A DNA stretch of 64,000 nt, taken from contig NZ_JANUGP010000020.1 of assembly GCF_024753135.1 (NCBI RefSeq), positions 92,397 through 156,396 of the forward strand. The letters are read 5' to 3'. The position numbers and the translations under genes are program-made. The number at the start of each line of letters is the position of its first letter. The first letter of the stretch is position 1. Positions 61,459 through 64,000 of this stretch are shown here, one piece after another. A model generated the notes under the pieces. It was not told where the DNA came from, did no database searches, and worked only from the letters and a program-made list of their open reading frames with translations. Origin of the DNA: Streptomyces pyxinicus. GTDB lineage: Bacteria; Actinomycetota; Actinomycetes; Streptomycetales; Streptomycetaceae.

Positions 61459-62025
61459 GTGGCAACACCCCCAGGCGGTTCGTCTTCGGGCAACTGGTCG
61501 TACGGTCCCGCGCAGGGCCGCAACGACGGCTCGGCGAACCGGTACAACTTCCCCTCCGCGCCCAGCCACCGGCAGCCGTACGCCCCGCAGGGCCCGGGTC
61601 CGTCGCCGTACGACCAGCCCCCGACGCCCCGCATCCAGCCGGTACAGCCGCAGCGCCGTCCCGAGCCGGCGCCGGCCGCGAACAACAACCCCCTGGTGCG
61701 TCCGTACGCCATGACCGGCGGCCGGACCCGCCCGCGCTACCAGCTCGCCATCGAGGCGCTGGTGCACACCACCGCCGCTCCGCACCAGATGCAGGGTCAA
61801 CTGCCCGAGCATCAGCGGATCTGCAACCTGTGCCGGGAGATCAAGTCGGTGGCCGAGGTCTCGGCCCTGCTGACGATTCCCCTCGGCGTGGCCAGGATCC
61901 TCGTCGCCGACTTGGCGGAGGCGGGCCTGGTCGCCATCCATCAGCCCGGCGGCGACGAGAACGCCGGCGGCCAGCCAGACGTGACACTGCTCGAAAGGGT
62001 GCTCAGTGGACTTCGCAAGCTCTAG
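61459..62025 (+). CDS. cvnC2: DUF742 protein CvnC2 with N-terminal extension
   Basis: The 188-residue protein has a disordered Pro/Gln/Gly-rich N-terminal stretch of about 75 residues before the DUF742 domain (VRPYAMTGGRTRPRYQLAIE, LPEHQRICNLCREIKSVAEV). The domain is nearly the same as CvnC1, which lacks the extension. The GTG has GGAGGAG upstream. It overlaps cvnD2 by 20 bp exactly as in the first conservon. Confidence 0.94.
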   Translation: MATPPGGSSSGNWSYGPAQGRNDGSANRYNFPSAPSHRQPYAPQGPGPSPYDQPPTPRIQPVQPQRRPEPAPAANNNPLVRPYAMTGGRTRPRYQLAIEALVHTTAAPHQMQGQLPEHQRICNLCREIKSVAEVSALLTIPLGVARILVADLAEAGLVAIHQPGGDENAGGQPDVTLLERVLSGLRKL

Positions 62026-62587
62026 CGGCGGTCCTTCCCGCTCCACCACCTCAGCGAAGATCGTGGTGGCGGGCGGCTTCGGCGTGGGCAAGACCACGTT
62101 CGTCGGCGCCGTCTCGGAGATCAACCCGCTGCGCACAGAGGCCGTCATGACGTCCGCTTCGGCCGGCATCGACGACCTCACCCACACCGGGGACAAGACG
62201 ACGACCACCGTCGCCATGGACTTCGGCCGCATCACCCTGGACCAGGACCTGATCCTGTACCTGTTCGGCACGCCCGGCCAGGACCGGTTCTGGTTCATGT
62301 GGGACGACCTGGTGCGCGGCGCGATCGGCGCGATCGTCCTGGTGGACACCCGGCGGCTCGCGGACTGCTTCCCGGCGGTGGACTACTTCGAGAACAGCGG
62401 CCTGCCGTTCGTCATCGCCCTCAACGGCTTCGACGGCAACCAGCCCTACTCGCCGGACGAGGTCCGCGAGGCCCTCCAGATCGGCCCCGACACCCCGATC
62501 ATCACGACCGACGCCCGCCACCGCGCGGACGCCAAGTCGGCCCTGATCACGCTGGTCGAGCACGCTCTGATGGCCCGCCTGCGCTAG
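62006..62587 (+). CDS. cvnD2: Conservon small GTPase CvnD2
   Basis: The 193-residue GTPase is almost identical to CvnD1: P-loop GGFGVGKTTFVGAVSEI, FGTPGQDRFWFMWDD, LNGFDGNQPY. The differences are a short insertion after the start (SSSGGPSRSTTSAKI) and a few substitutions. It ends the operon and is followed by a strong terminator. Confidence 0.95.
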   Translation: MDFASSSGGPSRSTTSAKIVVAGGFGVGKTTFVGAVSEINPLRTEAVMTSASAGIDDLTHTGDKTTTTVAMDFGRITLDQDLILYLFGTPGQDRFWFMWDDLVRGAIGAIVLVDTRRLADCFPAVDYFENSGLPFVIALNGFDGNQPYSPDEVREALQIGPDTPIITTDARHRADAKSALITLVEHALMARLR

Positions 62588-62602
62588 CCATCGGCTCAGC
62601 AG

Positions 62603-62633
62603 AGGGGCCCCTTCCCGCCGGAGGGGGCCCCTT
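62603..62633 (+). terminator. cvn2 terminator
   Basis: AGGGGCCCCTTC and GAGGGGGCCCCT form a 12 bp stem (one G-U pair) with loop CCGCCG and trailing TTT, 15 bp after cvnD2. Confidence 0.9.
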
Positions 62634-62681
62634 TGCCGTACCTCGCCGTTACTCCGATCGGGTGAGGCGCACCCCGCTGAA

Positions 62682-62728
62682 CGCACCGCGGCCCCGCCCT
62701 CCCGGAGGAGTGGCGGGGCCGCGGTGCG
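62682..62728 (-). terminator. accBE operon terminator
   Basis: Perfect 17-base arms (62682-62698 and 62712-62728) surround a 13-base loop, 14 bp after the accE stop codon. It could also act on rightward transcripts from cvn2. Confidence 0.88.
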
Positions 62729-62742
62729 CGTGCGCGGGAAGC

Positions 62743-62931
62743 TCAGCGCCAGCTGTGCGGGGCGCGGAAGCCGCCCTCGCGCTCCAGGCGGCGCCAGGCG
62801 GCCTTGGGGCGGGCGCGGTGGATGACGGGAGCGGGCTGGGCGGCGGCGCGGGCCAGGAGGACGGCCGTGATGGCGGCGACTTCCTCCGGGTCCGCGTGGC
62901 CCTTCTCGACGCGGATGTCAGGAGTGCTCAT
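62743..62931 (-). CDS. accE: Acyl-CoA carboxylase epsilon subunit
   Basis: This 62-residue protein (MSTPDIRVEKGHADPEEVAA ... RPKAAWRRLEREGGFRAPHS) is the small epsilon subunit of actinobacterial acyl-CoA carboxylases. Established work in S. coelicolor shows AccE stimulates the AccA2-AccB acetyl-CoA carboxylase. The helical EEVAAITAVLLARAAAQ part is typical. It follows accB by 57 bp in the same direction. Confidence 0.95.
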   Translation of the reverse strand: MSTPDIRVEKGHADPEEVAAITAVLLARAAAQPAPVIHRARPKAAWRRLEREGGFRAPHSWR

Positions 62932-62988
62932 GGGTGTCAGTCTCCGTGGATGAGGGGTCCGCGGGGTTGCCGCGGCGGGTCCGCTCGC

Positions 62989-64000
62989 TTACTGCGGCGG
63001 GTTGCCGTGCTTGCGGGACGGCAGGTCGGCGTGCTTGGACTGGAGCATCGCCAGGGACTTCACCAGGACCTCGCGGGTCTCGGCGGGGTCGATGACGTCG
63101 TCCACGAGGCCGCGCTCGGCCGCGTAGTACGGGTGCATCAGCTCGGCCTTGTACTCCTTGACCATCTTCTGCCGCATGGCCTCGGGGTCCTCGGCGTCGG
63201 CGATCTGCCGGCGGAAGATGACGTTGGCCGCGCCTTCCGCGCCCATCACCGCGATCTCGTTGGTCGGCCAGGCGTAGGTCAGGTCGGCGCCGATCGACTG
63301 GGAGTCCATGACGATGTAGGCACCTCCGTACGCCTTGCGCAGGATCAGCGAGATCCTCGGCACGGTCGCGTTGCAGTACGCGTACAGCAGCTTCGCGCCG
63401 TGCCGGATGATGCCGCCGTGCTCCTGGTCGACGCCGGGGAGGAAGCCCGGGACGTCGAGGAGGGTGACGATCGGAATATTGAAAGCGTCACACATCTGCA
63501 CGAACCGTGCAGCCTTTTCACTCGCCTCGATGTCCAGGACGCCCGCGAGGACCTGGGGCTGGTTGGCGATGATGCCGACGACCTGGCCGTCGAGGCGGGC
63601 GAGGGCGCAGAGGATGTTGCGGGCCCAGCGCTCGTGGACCTCCAGGAACTCGCCGTCGTCGACGATCTCTTCGATGACCTTGGCCATGTCGTACGGCCGG
63701 TTGCCGTCCGCCGGGACGAGGTCGAGGAGGACGTCCGAGCGGCGGTCGACGGGGTCGCTCGACTCGGCGCGGGGCGGGTTCTCGCGGTTGTTCTGCGGGA
63801 GGAGCGAGAGGAGGTAGCGCACCTCGGCGATGCAGGTCTCCTCGTCGTCGTACGCGAAGTGGCAGACGCCGGAGGTCTCGGCGTGCACGTCGGCGCCGCC
63901 CAGGCCGTTCTGCGTGATCTCCTCGCCGGTGACCGCCTTGACCACGTCCGGGCCGGTGATGAACATCTGCGAGGTCTCGCGGACCATGAACACGAAGTCC
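62989..64000 (-). CDS. accB: Acyl-CoA carboxylase beta (carboxyltransferase) subunit, 5' end outside the window
   Basis: About 337 C-terminal residues are visible; the N-terminus lies beyond the right edge. The carboxyltransferase motifs include FITGPDVVKAVTGEEITQNG, GADVHAETSGVCHFAYDDEE, VTLLDVPGFLPGVDQEHGGI, LILRKAYGGAYIVMDSQSIG and YAAERGLVDDVIDPAETREV. The acyl-CoA and biotin sites are intact. Beside accE it corresponds to AccB, which accepts acetyl-, propionyl- and butyryl-CoA and supplies malonyl-CoA for fatty acids and polyketides; the exact substrate is inferred from context. Confidence 0.94.
   Translation of the reverse strand, partial: DFVFMVRETSQMFITGPDVVKAVTGEEITQNGLGGADVHAETSGVCHFAYDDEETCIAEVRYLLSLLPQNNRENPPRAESSDPVDRRSDVLLDLVPADGNRPYDMAKVIEEIVDDGEFLEVHERWARNILCALARLDGQVVGIIANQPQVLAGVLDIEASEKAARFVQMCDAFNIPIVTLLDVPGFLPGVDQEHGGIIRHGAKLLYAYCNATVPRISLILRKAYGGAYIVMDSQSIGADLTYAWPTNEIAVMGAEGAANVIFRRQIADAEDPEAMRQKMVKEYKAELMHPYYAAERGLVDDVIDPAETREVLVKSLAMLQSKHADLPSRKHGNPPQ

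Overview
This window is a chromosomal core segment of a Streptomyces species. The evidence is the very high GC content with strong third-position GC bias, frequent GTG starts with purine-rich ribosome binding sites, and marker genes such as nsdA, hupS, ndgR and the cvn conservons. From memory, the gene order matches the Streptomyces coelicolor stretch running from ffh (about SCO5586) down to accB (about SCO5535). That correspondence is recall, not a computed alignment. I saw no insertion sequence, prophage, CRISPR array or attachment site.

Regions. (1) 1-14,300: ffh (cut by the window edge), the amtB-glnK-glnD nitrogen operon read leftward behind a recognisable GlnR box, nsdA, a primase/polymerase-domain protein, ftsY, an NCS1 permease, a 1 kb array of degenerate ~220 bp repeats, and a GlcP-type sugar permease. 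(2) 14,300-28,110: a mostly leftward housekeeping run of smc, a short coiled-coil protein, acyP, mutM, rnc, rpmF, a YceD/DUF177 protein, a DivIVA/AtpF-like protein, coaD, rsmD and recG. It is interrupted by a rightward CAP-domain protein and an HxlR regulator. (3) 28,189-35,300: a divergent HSP90 whose reading frame is broken, translationally coupled to a TPR protein; a FakA-type DAK2 protein; and rpmB behind a stack of palindromes. (4) 35,300-43,600: thiD-thiL, an AsnC-domain protein, a DUF3515 lipoprotein, ddlA, gpsA-plsC, cofC/fbiD, a short protein, hupS and another small protein. (5) 43,600-51,400: leuCD facing their regulator ndgR across a palindrome, a DUF4188/MerR divergent pair, five tRNA genes (Glu, Gln, Glu, Glu, Gln) downstream of gltX, a fumarylacetoacetate-hydrolase-fold protein and an unrecognised repeat peptide. 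(6) 51,900-62,600: two tandem conservons, cvnABCD 1 and 2, with patches of identical DNA. (7) 62,600-64,000: accE and the 3' part of accB.

The window groups protein targeting (ffh, ftsY), chromosome organisation (smc, hupS), nitrogen and leucine metabolism with their regulatory sites, RNA metabolism (rnc, gltX, tRNAs) and multi-protein membrane signalling (conservons). The least explained elements are the hairpin-bearing tandem repeats at 11,641-12,660, the HSP90-TPR pair with its frameshift, and the short protein with two ANPRRT motifs at 51,163-51,357. All alignments and motif positions were made by eye.
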